Shown: positions 25,965 through 34,367 of the stretch, piece after piece
Position numbering within the stretch: the stretch's first letter is position 1
Layout of the letters: the number at the start of each line of letters is the position of its first letter
Source: UBA4781 sp963674975
Lineage (GTDB): Bacteria > Chloroflexota > Anaerolineae > Anaerolineales > Anaerolineaceae
DNA: 64,000 nucleotides
NCBI GenBank assembly: GCA_963674975.1
Contig: OY771913.1
Coordinates: forward strand, 1,178,001 to 1,242,000
Direction of reading: 5' to 3'
The notes under the pieces: generated by a model
Seen by the model: only the letters and a program-made list of their open reading frames with translations
What the model was told of the DNA's origin: nothing
Database searches by the model: none
Made by a program: the position numbers and the translations under genes

Positions 25965-26090
25965 TCTACCGAGCCCTATTCTCAGCACAGCAGTATTTAT
26001 CCCACCCTTCTAGATAATGTTTATATTTATCATACATATTATCTTATTAATATCCGGTATGATAGCCAAAACAAATAATGGAGAATAAAC

Positions 26091-26531
26091 ATGAAACCTA
26101 AAATCATCTCATTGATAATCTTAGGATCGATCCTTCTGGCAGCCTGCGCTTCATCACCCGCGGTAGAAACAAACAGTACAAGCACAGAGGCTGTTTCAAT
26201 GCCAGAAGTGACAAGCACCGTTGAAATGATGGATGAAAATACCGGAGACAGCAGTCCCGCGGCGGCTGAGGTCAGTTTCAGTCAAGATATCTTTCCCATC
26301 ATTCAAGAGTTTGCACTTCCTGCTCATGGATCACGGGCAGAAGGCGGCGTTTTTCTTGAAACCTACGAAGATATCCTGAATTATGTTGTTCCCGGCGATC
26401 CGGCAGCCAGTGAACTGTATCGACGCCTGACCGGTGATGGAGTTCCGATTATGCCGCCCAGCGGGAAATTACCGGATGAAACCATTCAATTATTTTATGA
26501 TTGGATTGCGCAAGGAGCACAGAATAATTAA
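26091..26531 (+). CDS. Lipoprotein with cytochrome c-like domain lacking haem cysteines
   Basis: 146 residues. Signal peptide and lipobox LLAAC (Cys19), then a Ser/Thr-rich linker to about 58. The C-terminal domain follows the small cytochrome c (PSCyt1-like) pattern: VSFSQDIFPIIQEF, YVVPGDPAASELYRRL, MPPSGKLPDETIQLFYDWIAQGA. Where CxxCHG is expected, the sequence is ALPAHG (75-80): both cysteines are Ala, but His79 and Met121, the usual axial ligands, remain. Either haem is held non-covalently or the domain has lost haem. Preceded by GGAG; monocistronic, with a terminator-like hairpin after it. Confidence 0.75.
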   Translation: MKPKIISLIILGSILLAACASSPAVETNSTSTEAVSMPEVTSTVEMMDENTGDSSPAAAEVSFSQDIFPIIQEFALPAHGSRAEGGVFLETYEDILNYVVPGDPAASELYRRLTGDGVPIMPPSGKLPDETIQLFYDWIAQGAQNN

Positions 26532-26566
26532 AAACAATCAGTGAACTGTCATTCTACAGAACATTT

Positions 26567-27790
26567 TCAAGGGTGAAAGATGATCTCTTCACCCTTTTCA
26601 ATTTTACGATCCTTCTTGTTTTTTCTGTAATCAGGCAGTGCAAAGAACAAGAAAAATAGAACCGGAACTGCCATTATGAATCCTATTAGCGAATAGGATG
26701 AACTGTAATTTCCAAAAGCCTGCGCAGTCCAGCCAAACACATAAGAGCCAAAGAAAGCACCGACATCCTGCCCAAAAGTAAGCGTGGCATTACAGACACC
26801 CCGGCGTGTTTTTTCCACCAGGTTCACCGCCATGGCGGGGAAAATTGCAAATGACAATCCATAACCCATCCCGATCAACGCTCCGCCAAGGATGAAATTC
26901 CAACCAGGCGGGAAATATCCTGTAATGACAAATCCTACCAGTAAAGAAAACAAAGAAAGCATCCCGGCTCTCTGCGGTTTGCGCAGATCCAGGATAAGGT
27001 TGCCGATCATCCGCGACTGGAACAGCCCAATTCCGAAAGCGAATAAGAATATTACCGCGCTTCCCAGACCAATCTCTTCTGCATAAAGCGGTCCATAGGT
27101 AAGCAATCCCGGCCAGCCTAAAAACGTCAGGCTCATCACCAGAGATAACCAGAGCGATCGCTTCTCGAATAAAGAGTTTCGTGAAAATGAAAGATTCCGA
27201 TCTTTTATATCCTCAAAACGCATCAGGAAAATCAAGAAGAATCCCGAAAGCGCTAATACTACGGAGATAATAAAAATCAGATCAAAATTGTTATCTCCCA
27301 GTATCCATAGACTGGCAATGGGGGCAAACACCTGGCTGAAGAAAGTAACGATACTGGAAGAAATACTGAATCCATCCGCGCGCCGTTCTTCGGGGACCAG
27401 ATCAGAGGTCAGCGTACTTAAACTGGTCGAGTTCAAAGCGAAGGGAAAGCCGCTTAAGAAGCGTAAAACACCCAATCCCACCAAATTCATCGGGAGAAGC
27501 AGGCAGAAATTAATAACGGCGGTAACTGCCAAAGAAATTATCATCGCCCATTTTCTTCCCATACGATCTACGATGTATCCGGTAAAAGGGCGGAATAGAA
27601 ATGTAGAAAGAGCCATTAAGCTGGTGACCAATCCCACTTCGGTAGGAGTCCCTTGAAAATCCCAGACAATATAAAGAGAAAGGATCGACCCAATAACGCT
27701 AATAGAACAAAATGAGAACATGCTGATAATAATCAGCAGTGCAAAATCTCTCGTCCAGAGGCTGGTTTGAATTTTTTTCTTTTTCTTCAC
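26567..27790 (-). CDS. Major facilitator superfamily transporter
   Basis: 407 residues, twelve predicted membrane helices, with the MFS loop motif GYIVDRMGRKWAMI between helices 2 and 3 (about residues 72-85). A long basic loop (RFEDIKDRNLSF) divides the two six-helix halves. The start is a GTG at 27790 with a poor ribosome binding site. The closest general type is a drug- or sugar-efflux permease; the substrate is not predictable. The first 30 bp at its 3' end overlap the terminator hairpin of the convergent lipoprotein gene. Confidence 0.85.
   Translation of the reverse strand: MKKKKKIQTSLWTRDFALLIIISMFSFCSISVIGSILSLYIVWDFQGTPTEVGLVTSLMALSTFLFRPFTGYIVDRMGRKWAMIISLAVTAVINFCLLLPMNLVGLGVLRFLSGFPFALNSTSLSTLTSDLVPEERRADGFSISSSIVTFFSQVFAPIASLWILGDNNFDLIFIISVVLALSGFFLIFLMRFEDIKDRNLSFSRNSLFEKRSLWLSLVMSLTFLGWPGLLTYGPLYAEEIGLGSAVIFLFAFGIGLFQSRMIGNLILDLRKPQRAGMLSLFSLLVGFVITGYFPPGWNFILGGALIGMGYGLSFAIFPAMAVNLVEKTRRGVCNATLTFGQDVGAFFGSYVFGWTAQAFGNYSSSYSLIGFIMAVPVLFFLFFALPDYRKNKKDRKIEKGEEIIFHP
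26569..26596 (+). terminator. Terminator of the cytochrome-like lipoprotein gene
   Basis: AAGGGTGAA (26569-26577) pairs with TTCACCCTT (26588-26596), followed on the plus strand by TTCAATTTTA. It overlaps the last codons of the convergent MFS gene, so it is shared DNA rather than free intergenic space. Confidence 0.45.
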
Positions 27791-28010
27791 AAAACGACCT
27801 ATAAATTCTAAGTTATGGGATGAGAAAGTTTATCACGAATGATGAAAATAACTGCAGCTTTTTTTATTAAAAAATATTTCCATTGTGTTTTTCATTTAAA
27901 GAATTTGTTCAAATGAATTTTTCTATTCTGTAATCAAAATTTAACAAATCGATCGATTATTTCTGTGCAATAGTTATTTTATTATTAGCTTGTTTGTCTT
28001 ACTTATGGTT

Positions 28011-28036
28011 ATATTCTTCGCTATGCTCAGAATGAT
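28011..28036 (-). repeat. REP-like fragment
   Basis: On the minus strand the segment reads ATCATTCTGAGCATAGCGAA and then GAATAT. It resembles, with a few changes, the short dispersed element GTCATTCTGAGCGAAGCGAA that I recall from many bacterial genomes. Only one copy is in the window, so this rests on memory of the element. Confidence 0.35.
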
Positions 28037-28110
28037 ACCCCCACTCGCTTCGTCTGTAAGAAAAACAATGCAAACATTCTATTTCTATGCCGGTTTTCAA
28101 CAAAATCATA

Positions 28111-28143
28111 TCAGTATGGTGCGTTAAAAACGCACCATACTGA
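28111..28143 (-). terminator. Strong hairpin after the zinc-ribbon membrane gene
   Basis: Perfect 15-bp stem (28111-28125 / 28129-28143) with a 3-nt loop, ending 4 nt from the stop of the gene at 28147. On the minus strand the following bases are TATGATTTTG, a poor U-tract, so it may act as a terminator or as a 3'-end stabiliser. Confidence 0.6.
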
Positions 28144-28146
28144 TGC

Positions 28147-28737
28147 TCACGATAAACCTAAAAATCCCAAAACTGTCTGTAAAATAAATCCAATCCACGC
28201 AAGGAAATATCCGAATTGAAGTTCCATCGAAAGCATACTATATGAGCTTAATTCCAATTCTTCCTTTGCATTATGGAACTTTACTCCAAAAACGATCAAG
28301 AAGATAATCCCCAAAATACCACAAATCAAAGCAGCGATAGATCCACTCCTTTTATCCGTAAGTGAGTAAAATGCACCAAGCCCCAGAAGCGGAATCAGGA
28401 AAAATAATGGTGTAGACGTTTCTTCAGCAATTTCATCGGCACTATAGCTGTTATAGAGTACATCCAAATCATGGATCCTGCCGGTTGCCAATTCCAGACC
28501 CGAAGCTTGGACCTCTATATCTCTCCCCAATAATCCACCGCTGCTGCAAGACGCCATGACCCATGGTAAAAAGAAGCAGATCAACACCAGGGCGCCGCCT
28601 ATGCTGGCAAGCTTGCGCAGCGGCGAGCTTGATATCCTTTTCATATTCGCATTCTCTGAAACGGGCATTGGGCTGCCACAGCTTTCACAAAATTTACTCC
28701 CCTCAGGATTTTTATGACCACAGGTACTGCAAAACAT
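28147..28737 (-). CDS. Zinc-ribbon membrane protein, function unknown
   Basis: 196 residues. An N-terminal zinc ribbon (CSTCGHKNPEGSKFCESCG, Cys 3/6/17/20) is followed by a basic linker and about four membrane helices (45-63, 110-125, 133-152, 172-192). The first extracytoplasmic loop contains a SCSSGG segment. AGGAGG precedes the ATG. It lies 74 nt after another zinc-ribbon gene and is probably co-transcribed with it. No specific family recognised beyond the zinc_ribbon_2 type. Confidence 0.65.
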   Translation of the reverse strand: MFCSTCGHKNPEGSKFCESCGSPMPVSENANMKRISSSPLRKLASIGGALVLICFFLPWVMASCSSGGLLGRDIEVQASGLELATGRIHDLDVLYNSYSADEIAEETSTPLFFLIPLLGLGAFYSLTDKRSGSIAALICGILGIIFLIVFGVKFHNAKEELELSSYSMLSMELQFGYFLAWIGFILQTVLGFLGLS

Positions 28738-28811
28738 ATTGAATTCCTCCTGCTATGAATATTGTTGCTGCTGCCTTATGCTTTTGTCGTATCGTTTTCT
28801 GTCTTCTGCAC

Positions 28812-29351
28812 TTATTCTGGAGAAGTTTTCGCTTCCGGGTTCTTTACCGGAACACCTTCAACACCGCAGTTCACACAGAATTTAACAGGTACAGGTTTTC
28901 CGCATTTCGGGCATACCAATCCGCTCTCTGAAACCGGCTCGCTCTGTTCCTGTTTTACTCCCTCTACACCATGATCCGGGCAAAATTTCCCGGTAAGTTT
29001 CTTCCCGCAAACGGGGCAAACATATCCAGATAGCATATCTGCAGGCTTGAATCCCTCTGATAATTCAGGGGGCTGCTCATTTTTGATGGACTCCAATTCC
29101 TTTTGGGCTTCTTCAAGAGCAGAATAGATCGTGACCAATTCTTCGCATATCGGATCAACTTCACCATTCTTGAATTTTTTATCTTTGTACAGTTCGAACG
29201 TCTTTTCTGCCAGCAGCGCTTTTTGCCTGTTCGCCTGCCTTTCAAAATCACCAATTTTATTCTGTGTTTTCAAGATCCTTGATTGCTGATCAATCTTCCA
29301 TTGGGCAACATCTTTTGCATGGCTTAATCTGTCAGATAAATTTGCCGCCAT
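28812..29351 (-). CDS. Coiled-coil protein with two C-terminal zinc ribbons
   Basis: 179 residues, soluble. The first 95 residues are charged and helical with coiled-coil character (AKDVAQWKIDQQSRILKTQ; TIYSALEEAQKELESIK). Two rubredoxin-like knuckle pairs follow: CPVCGKKLTGKFCPDHG (about 110-126; the last position is Asp-His rather than Cys) and CPKCGKPVPVKFCVNCG (about 144-160). Reminiscent of zinc-ribbon adaptor proteins that pair with membrane partners. AGGAGG before the ATG. Function unknown; likely acts with the adjacent zinc-ribbon membrane protein. Confidence 0.65.
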   Translation of the reverse strand: MAANLSDRLSHAKDVAQWKIDQQSRILKTQNKIGDFERQANRQKALLAEKTFELYKDKKFKNGEVDPICEELVTIYSALEEAQKELESIKNEQPPELSEGFKPADMLSGYVCPVCGKKLTGKFCPDHGVEGVKQEQSEPVSESGLVCPKCGKPVPVKFCVNCGVEGVPVKNPEAKTSPE

Positions 29352-29466
29352 CGCTCCTCCTTCAAAGCCTCAAGTGTAATTATGTTCCATTATATATTCT
29401 CTTGAATCCAACAATCAAGTGTAAACGGAATATTCACCTCATATTGTGTTTGTTTTCTGAAGATAA

Positions 29467-30144
29467 TCAAACAGCCAGAATACATTCCGGGGAATCCGCA
29501 GAGGGATTATTGATCATGGTGCTGACCGGATAGGTCATCATACTTTCCTCTGGATATGGTTTCAGGAGTGGAAGCAGCTCCGCCGGCTGCACCTTTTTCA
29601 ACCAATCCCAGGCTGTCCTCGAATCGAATATTACCGGCATGCGATTGTGAATCGAGCTGACCAGCTTGTTCGGGCTGCAGGTGATGATCGCACAGGTCGA
29701 GATCACTTCCTGCTCTGCATTTCCACTTTTATCCCACAGCCCGGCGAATACAAATGGCTTTTTATCTTTCATTTGAAAATAGTAAGGCGTTTTCGACACT
29801 CCCCGCCCGTCGGGTGATTTCCACTCGTAAAAACCATCCGCAAGGATCAGGCAGCGCTGCCCCTGCTGCATGAGCTTGCGAAAGGTAGCTTTCTCCATGA
29901 TCGTTTCAGCGCGGACGTTGATCAAGCGCGTATTTGCCTTATCCCCCTTCGCCCATGCAGGGATCAAACCCCACTGCATAGTTTCAAGTGCTCGCGTAAG
30001 CGGATCTTGAAGTACTGGAATCGGCTGGCTTGGAGAGACATTATAACGAGCTTTCCAGTCATGTTTGACCTTCTCATCAATATGAATATCAAACTCGAGT
30101 TGATACGCCACCATATCCGATACGATCGTAAATCTTCCGCACAT
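29467..30144 (-). CDS. SRAP (YedK/HMCES) abasic-site protein
   Basis: 225 residues with all SRAP catalytic residues: Cys2 (MCGRF), which forms the thiazolidine link to abasic sites after Met removal, Asn76 (INVRAE), Glu107 (DGFYEWK) and His166 (IHNRMPVIF). Shields abasic sites in single-stranded DNA. The start is fixed by Cys2; AGGA lies upstream. It stands alone between a zinc-ribbon gene and the terminator of the ula-type operon. Confidence 0.93.
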   Translation of the reverse strand: MCGRFTIVSDMVAYQLEFDIHIDEKVKHDWKARYNVSPSQPIPVLQDPLTRALETMQWGLIPAWAKGDKANTRLINVRAETIMEKATFRKLMQQGQRCLILADGFYEWKSPDGRGVSKTPYYFQMKDKKPFVFAGLWDKSGNAEQEVISTCAIITCSPNKLVSSIHNRMPVIFDSRTAWDWLKKVQPAELLPLLKPYPEESMMTYPVSTMINNPSADSPECILAV

Positions 30145-30210
30145 AGTATTTATTCCTATTCGGTTTATATATATACTACAGCAATATTCTCCTATGAATT
30201 CTCTCTTTAT

Positions 30211-30249
30211 AAAAGAAAAATCCCATGGATAAAACTAACAACCATGGGA
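30211..30249 (-). terminator. Terminator of the ula-type operon
   Basis: TCCCATGG (30221-30228) pairs with CCATGGGA (30242-30249); on the minus strand this is followed by TTTTTCTTTT. It lies 43 nt after the last gene of the operon. Confidence 0.75.
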
Positions 30250-30291
30250 ATGAATCATTCGTGGTTACCTAATGTTAATCTATATTCTAAT

Positions 30292-30936
30292 TTATTTCTG
30301 TCCGTAGCTGGTTTTATACCAATTGTGATGTTCTTTCACATCTTCATCAGATAAGATCACCGGTTCACCCACCTGCAGTGCCAGCCAGTATGTTTTTGCC
30401 ACTCCTTCTACCAGAATGGCGGATTTCAACGCGCTACGCGCATTAGAGCCGATCGTAAACACGCCGTGATTTTTCATGAGGATCGCGGTTGAGTCGCCAA
30501 TTGAACGGACGATCTCTGCGCCAATTTCTTCTCCGCCAATAGGGGCATATGCTCCCAGAGGAATCTCTTTTCCAAAATTTTCAGCAATAGCGGTAATGCA
30601 GGCGGGGATCGGTTTCCCCACTGCTGCAAATGCGGTGGCATAATATGAATGCGTATGCACCACTCCATTCACATCAGAACGGTTGCGGTACACATATAGA
30701 TGGGATGCTGTATCAGAAGAGGGTTCGAGTTTTCCTTCAATTACTTTCCCATTCAGATCAACAACAACCATATCTTCCCATTTCATGACGTCATACATAA
30801 TCCCACTGGGTTTTATAACAACCAGATTTGTTTCCGGGTCTCTTCCACTCACATTTCCACTTGTCCAATATACCAAGCCATTTTTGGGAAGTTCCATATT
30901 GTATTTATAAACATCTTTTTTTAATTCTTCTAACAT
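30292..30936 (-). CDS. ulaF: L-ribulose-5-phosphate 4-epimerase (UlaF/AraD type)
   Basis: 214-residue class II aldolase-fold enzyme. Zinc and phosphate-binding patterns of L-ribulose-5-P 4-epimerases are present: TSGNVSGRDP, KPSGIMYDVM, EPSSDTASHLYVYRNR and VVHTHSYYATAF (metal His pair), and MKNHGVFTIG (third His). Converts L-ribulose-5-phosphate to D-xylulose-5-phosphate, the last step of L-ascorbate-6-phosphate breakdown. Last gene of the ula-type operon; AAGAAGG before the ATG. Fuculose-phosphate aldolase is the alternative, less likely given the neighbours. Confidence 0.85.
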   Translation of the reverse strand: MLEELKKDVYKYNMELPKNGLVYWTSGNVSGRDPETNLVVIKPSGIMYDVMKWEDMVVVDLNGKVIEGKLEPSSDTASHLYVYRNRSDVNGVVHTHSYYATAFAAVGKPIPACITAIAENFGKEIPLGAYAPIGGEEIGAEIVRSIGDSTAILMKNHGVFTIGSNARSALKSAILVEGVAKTYWLALQVGEPVILSDEDVKEHHNWYKTSYGQK

Positions 30937-30955
30937 TTTTAACCTTCTTTACTTT

Positions 30956-32257
30956 TTATCGTATGGGAGAAATAACTTTCATGCCTTCCATTATCAAAGG
31001 CCAAATCGTCGCCCAATCGCTGTTTCCCATCCATCCTCCAACCAAACCCGAGTTCGTTGCCGCCCACAGGCTTCCAAAAACATGGATAAAACCCAGCAGG
31101 AATGAGATCACCGCCAAAGCTTTCCAGCCTCCAAAGGTGTCTGCGAAGACTGCTGTTATGGCGGCATCAAAAAATACCGGTATAAATGAGGGAATAATAA
31201 GGATCGGGGAGTTCGTCACGATCAGGATGATGACACTGCACAACTGCCCTAATGCGCACATCAAAAATCCTGCGATCACCGCATTGGGGGCATAGGGTGC
31301 CAAAGCCATTCCATCCACACCTATCACAGCATCCGGAAGGATCTTTTGGGATACTCCCTTGAATGCTTCGCTTAATTCACCGACAAACATGGTGATCCCC
31401 AGATTCATGATCATCATATATGCGCCAAAGCTGAGCGCAACAAGAGGGATATAGAAACCCCAAATCTGCATACCCGACAGTTCTTGAATATTCTCACTGC
31501 CCATCATCAACAGCAAAGGCGTAAAAATGAAGAACATGACTACGGGTACACTTACCTCGACCTTTTTAAATTCATCCATCCATTCAGGAAACTTGATCTT
31601 TTCAATGGAATTTTCAGGTTTCCCTAAAAACGGGGCGACTTTCCATGCTATCCAGTTCATCAAATGCTGTTGATGTGCAACGGTAAAACCGGCTCCTTTA
31701 TTGATGATCTGAGCGGGTTTCGCATTCATCTGCGAACCAATACTCCAATATAAACCGATCAATACTCCCGCCATGATCACCGTTTCCGCCATATCATATC
31801 CAAAGTAGTAATACACGATCCAGGTGATCAACGCAGATTGCAGGAACATGACATGCCCTGTCAAAAACAGCGAATGCAAGTGCGTGTATTTTCGAAAAGC
31901 CACCAGCAGCAGGTTAATTCCAAACCCAATAAGCATGGTAAAACCTACCCAGCCTAATTTTTCTCCAAGGGCATCGGTAACTGCCGAAAGCGTAATGTAA
32001 GGATCGATGATCACTCCAGTTATGTTAAAACGCTGGGTTAACGAAAAGATGATCGGTCGGAACATACTTACCATCAACCCTGATCCATTTTGCAGAAGCA
32101 GCACACCGATAATTGTCTTCACTGTCCCTTTGATTAGTTCATCTGCCGGCTTTTTTAGAGCAGCCAAACCAACAAGTGTAACAAAACCGAGAATAAAAGA
32201 AGGTTGAGAAAATATTGGGTTAATTACTTCGTTGAAAATCCTGGAAAATAGTTCCAT
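30956..32257 (-). CDS. ulaA: PTS ascorbate-family IIC subunit (UlaA), copy 1
   Basis: 433-residue integral membrane protein of the PTS galactitol/ascorbate superfamily. Typical segments: KTIIGVLLLQNGSGLMV, LTGHVMFLQSALITW, INKGAGFTVAHQQHLMNW, GVDGMALAPYAPNAVIAGF and PSFIPVFFDAAITAVFA. About eleven helices. A second UlaA lies upstream in the same operon, yet only one IIB and one IIA are present, so the two IIC proteins must share them or form a heteromer. AAGGA precedes the ATG, 7 nt after the UlaE gene. Confidence 0.88.
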   Translation of the reverse strand: MELFSRIFNEVINPIFSQPSFILGFVTLVGLAALKKPADELIKGTVKTIIGVLLLQNGSGLMVSMFRPIIFSLTQRFNITGVIIDPYITLSAVTDALGEKLGWVGFTMLIGFGINLLLVAFRKYTHLHSLFLTGHVMFLQSALITWIVYYYFGYDMAETVIMAGVLIGLYWSIGSQMNAKPAQIINKGAGFTVAHQQHLMNWIAWKVAPFLGKPENSIEKIKFPEWMDEFKKVEVSVPVVMFFIFTPLLLMMGSENIQELSGMQIWGFYIPLVALSFGAYMMIMNLGITMFVGELSEAFKGVSQKILPDAVIGVDGMALAPYAPNAVIAGFLMCALGQLCSVIILIVTNSPILIIPSFIPVFFDAAITAVFADTFGGWKALAVISFLLGFIHVFGSLWAATNSGLVGGWMGNSDWATIWPLIMEGMKVISPIR

Positions 32258-32264
32258 TGGTTCC

Positions 32265-33104
32265 TTAATCTAGGAATCCACCTAGGCGCATCTTTTCTTT
32301 GACGAATTCAAGGCTTTTTGATACGATGCGTGTTGATTCAGGAGAATCATCGTTCCACATCTCTATCAAAACAGGTCCCCTGAAGTTCATGGTTTTTAAT
32401 TTTTTGAAAGCTGTTACGAAATCAACCAGTCCTTCTCCAAAAGGAATTCGACGTACTTCGCCTTTTTTAACATCCTTCACGTGAACCGCAACAATATGTC
32501 CTTTTCCGATCTCCAGTTCCTCACTGACGTTCAATCCCTGTTCGGTGAGGTTTCCAATGTCGGGATAAAGCTGGAACCAGGGGGAATCAAATTCTTCAAC
32601 AAACTTGATAGCGCGGTGAATGGAATTTACATGATGTCCATCCACGTTTTCCAGCGCCAGCATGACCCCCATTCTTTCTGCGTAAGCCAGACCACTTTCC
32701 AGTCCGGCTCGATAGCGATCTATTGATTGCTCATTCTCCGGTTCATAGTAAACATAATATCCTGCCAGCTGAATGATGCGTATTCCGATATCGGCTGCAA
32801 AATCGATCGCTTTATAAAAAATATTCAGGGCTTCTCCCCGAATATTTTCATCCGCACTTCCAAGCGCATACTTCCTATGAGCGCTCAAACAAAGATCAAG
32901 AACCGGAATATTTGCTTTTTCTGCTGCCCTTTTCAAATCATTTCGCCGATCGGCGCCCCAATCCAGCCTTGCAAGTCTTTCTTTGCTCTCATCGATCGAT
33001 ATCTCGACAAAATCGAAACCAAGATCGGCAGCCAGGTCAAGTCGTTTTGACCAGTCCAGTTGAGAAGGTAATGCTTTTTCATAGATGCCGATCAATGGTT
33101 TCAT
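32265..33104 (-). CDS. ulaE: L-xylulose-5-phosphate 3-epimerase (UlaE)
   Basis: 279 residues, (beta/alpha)8 AP-endonuclease-2-like sugar epimerase. Close to E. coli UlaE in outline: IGIYEKALP near the start, LGFDFVEISIDESKERLARLDW, CLSAHRKYALGS, IQLAGYYVYYE, PWFQLYPDIGNL, HIVAVHVKDVKKG, VPFGEG-like IPFGEGLVDF and VLIEMWND. Converts L-xylulose-5-P to L-ribulose-5-P. I use the ATG at 33104, 8 nt after the UlaD stop; a TTG at 33122 that overlaps ulaD is possible. Confidence 0.9.
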   Translation of the reverse strand: MKPLIGIYEKALPSQLDWSKRLDLAADLGFDFVEISIDESKERLARLDWGADRRNDLKRAAEKANIPVLDLCLSAHRKYALGSADENIRGEALNIFYKAIDFAADIGIRIIQLAGYYVYYEPENEQSIDRYRAGLESGLAYAERMGVMLALENVDGHHVNSIHRAIKFVEEFDSPWFQLYPDIGNLTEQGLNVSEELEIGKGHIVAVHVKDVKKGEVRRIPFGEGLVDFVTAFKKLKTMNFRGPVLIEMWNDDSPESTRIVSKSLEFVKEKMRLGGFLD

Positions 33105-33112
33105 TTTTACAT

Positions 33113-33769
33113 CTATTTCCAAATTTCATGAATTGCGGTTTTGAATTCTTCAGCTGCGGCATGAGGATCGTCAGCGTTGCGGATCGACCTGCCAGCCACA
33201 AAGGAATAAACAGGAATTCCTTTGAAGGCAGCGAGATCCGAAGGATTCAGATTTCCGGTTACAGAAACTTTGAATCCCTGATCGCTCATAGATTTGATCG
33301 TTTCCAATAACTCGGCACTCCAGCCGCTGTTCGATTTTTCTGTATCGCGGCTTTTATGGAAGATCACCTGCTGTACTCCCATATCTTTGCACATGTTAAT
33401 TTTTTCGATCGCCCAACCTTCCTGCAGTTCAATCTGCACATCCCCACCTTTGGAGAACGCTTCATTCTTAACTGTTTCGATCGTGGGTATCGACGCAGAG
33501 CTGAGCACTGAAATCCAATCTGCGCCTGCATCAAAAACCATCTTCGAAATCAATGCACCAGCTTCCGCTACACGTACGTCAGCTAACACTAAATTATTTG
33601 GATAGAGCGTTTTAATCGTCTTTACAGCACCCAATCCTTCTGCCAGACAAAGTATCGTTCCAACCTCGATAATATCAACCACATCGTAAACCAGGCGCGT
33701 TACTTTTAATGCGCTATCCAAATCTTTTGTGTCCATTGCAACCTGGAGCATTGGTTGTTTCGATTCCAT
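33113..33769 (-). CDS. ulaD: KGPDC/HPS-family decarboxylase (UlaD) with altered catalytic motif
   Basis: 218-residue orotidine-decarboxylase-superfamily enzyme. Strong UlaD features: PMLQVAMDT, VDIIEVGTILCLAEG, DVQIELQEGW, GVQQVIFHKSRD, FKVSVTGNL and FVAGRSIRNADDP. In the catalytic DxKxxD motif the Lys is Arg66 and the second Asp is Glu69 (LADVRVAEAG), both conservative changes at residues that set up decarboxylation in E. coli UlaD. It may decarboxylate 3-keto-L-gulonate-6-phosphate differently, or act on another keto-acid phosphate. AGAGGATC before the ATG; 12 nt after the IIA gene. Confidence 0.88.
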   Translation of the reverse strand: MESKQPMLQVAMDTKDLDSALKVTRLVYDVVDIIEVGTILCLAEGLGAVKTIKTLYPNNLVLADVRVAEAGALISKMVFDAGADWISVLSSASIPTIETVKNEAFSKGGDVQIELQEGWAIEKINMCKDMGVQQVIFHKSRDTEKSNSGWSAELLETIKSMSDQGFKVSVTGNLNPSDLAAFKGIPVYSFVAGRSIRNADDPHAAAEEFKTAIHEIWK

Positions 33770-33781
33770 GAGATCCTCTTT

Positions 33782-34243
33782 CTATTTCAAGTCACCTGCT
33801 TTTTCAAGCAGTTTTTGAATATCTTCTAAAGTCTGCGCCTTTTTGATCTGTTCAAAATAAAATTCGTCTCCGCATAAATTAGCAATCTGCCGCAGGGCTT
33901 CAATATGTTCGTCCTTATCGCGTGCAGCCATGCAGAAAATCACGTAGACGGGATCGTTATATTCATTACCGAATTCTATTGGCTCAGAGAGAGTGACCAA
34001 ACTGAAGCAAGTCTCCAGTACTCCTTCTTCAGGTCTTGCATGAGGAAGTGCCAAACCTTTTCCTATTACGATATAAGGTCCCAGCTCTTCAGCAAAACGG
34101 ATCATCGCATCGACGTATTCTGGTTTACAGGCTTTGACATTAACCAGCAATTCACCGCCTATACGAACCGCTTCTTTCCAATCGGATGCTGTTGTATTCA
34201 GCTTCACTGTTTTTTCAGTAAGCATATCTCGTAAATCACGCAT
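33782..34243 (-). CDS. ulaC: PTS IIA subunit (UlaC, mannitol/fructose-type fold)
   Basis: 153-residue cytoplasmic phosphocarrier of the PTS_EIIA_2 family. The phosphorylated His68 lies in KGLALPHARPEEGV. Accepts phosphate from HPr and passes it to IIB Cys8. No EI or HPr gene is within the window. AAGAGG before the ATG; the gap to UlaB is 124 nt, which is large for this operon and shows no clear promoter. Confidence 0.9.
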   Translation of the reverse strand: MRDLRDMLTEKTVKLNTTASDWKEAVRIGGELLVNVKACKPEYVDAMIRFAEELGPYIVIGKGLALPHARPEEGVLETCFSLVTLSEPIEFGNEYNDPVYVIFCMAARDKDEHIEALRQIANLCGDEFYFEQIKKAQTLEDIQKLLEKAGDLK

Positions 34244-34367
34244 TATTTCCTCTTTTAATCATTCATAAAATTGCGTGCAAATACAACTTCTTCTTAATGA
34301 AGATCCTATATTTGCATTCGTACTTGTAAATTTCTATATACCGAAAATTTGTGCTGAACAGTTGTTT

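Larger units (their letters stand above)
27791..28146. other. AT-rich intergenic region without a gene
   Basis: About 356 bp between the MFS gene and a zinc-ribbon gene, both on the minus strand. I see no plausible coding frame. It contains a short REP-like fragment (28011-28036) and a strong hairpin (28111-28143); the rest is AT-rich and presumably carries the MFS promoter. Confidence 0.6.

Noticed and set aside
27791..28110. Possible small RNA or tRNA in the gene-free region
   Set aside because: No cloverleaf, no promoter-terminator pair and no conserved RNA motif could be recognised.
33105..33122. TTG start for UlaE
   Set aside because: Homologues begin close to the IGIYEKALP segment and the TTG overlaps ulaD; kept only as an alternative.
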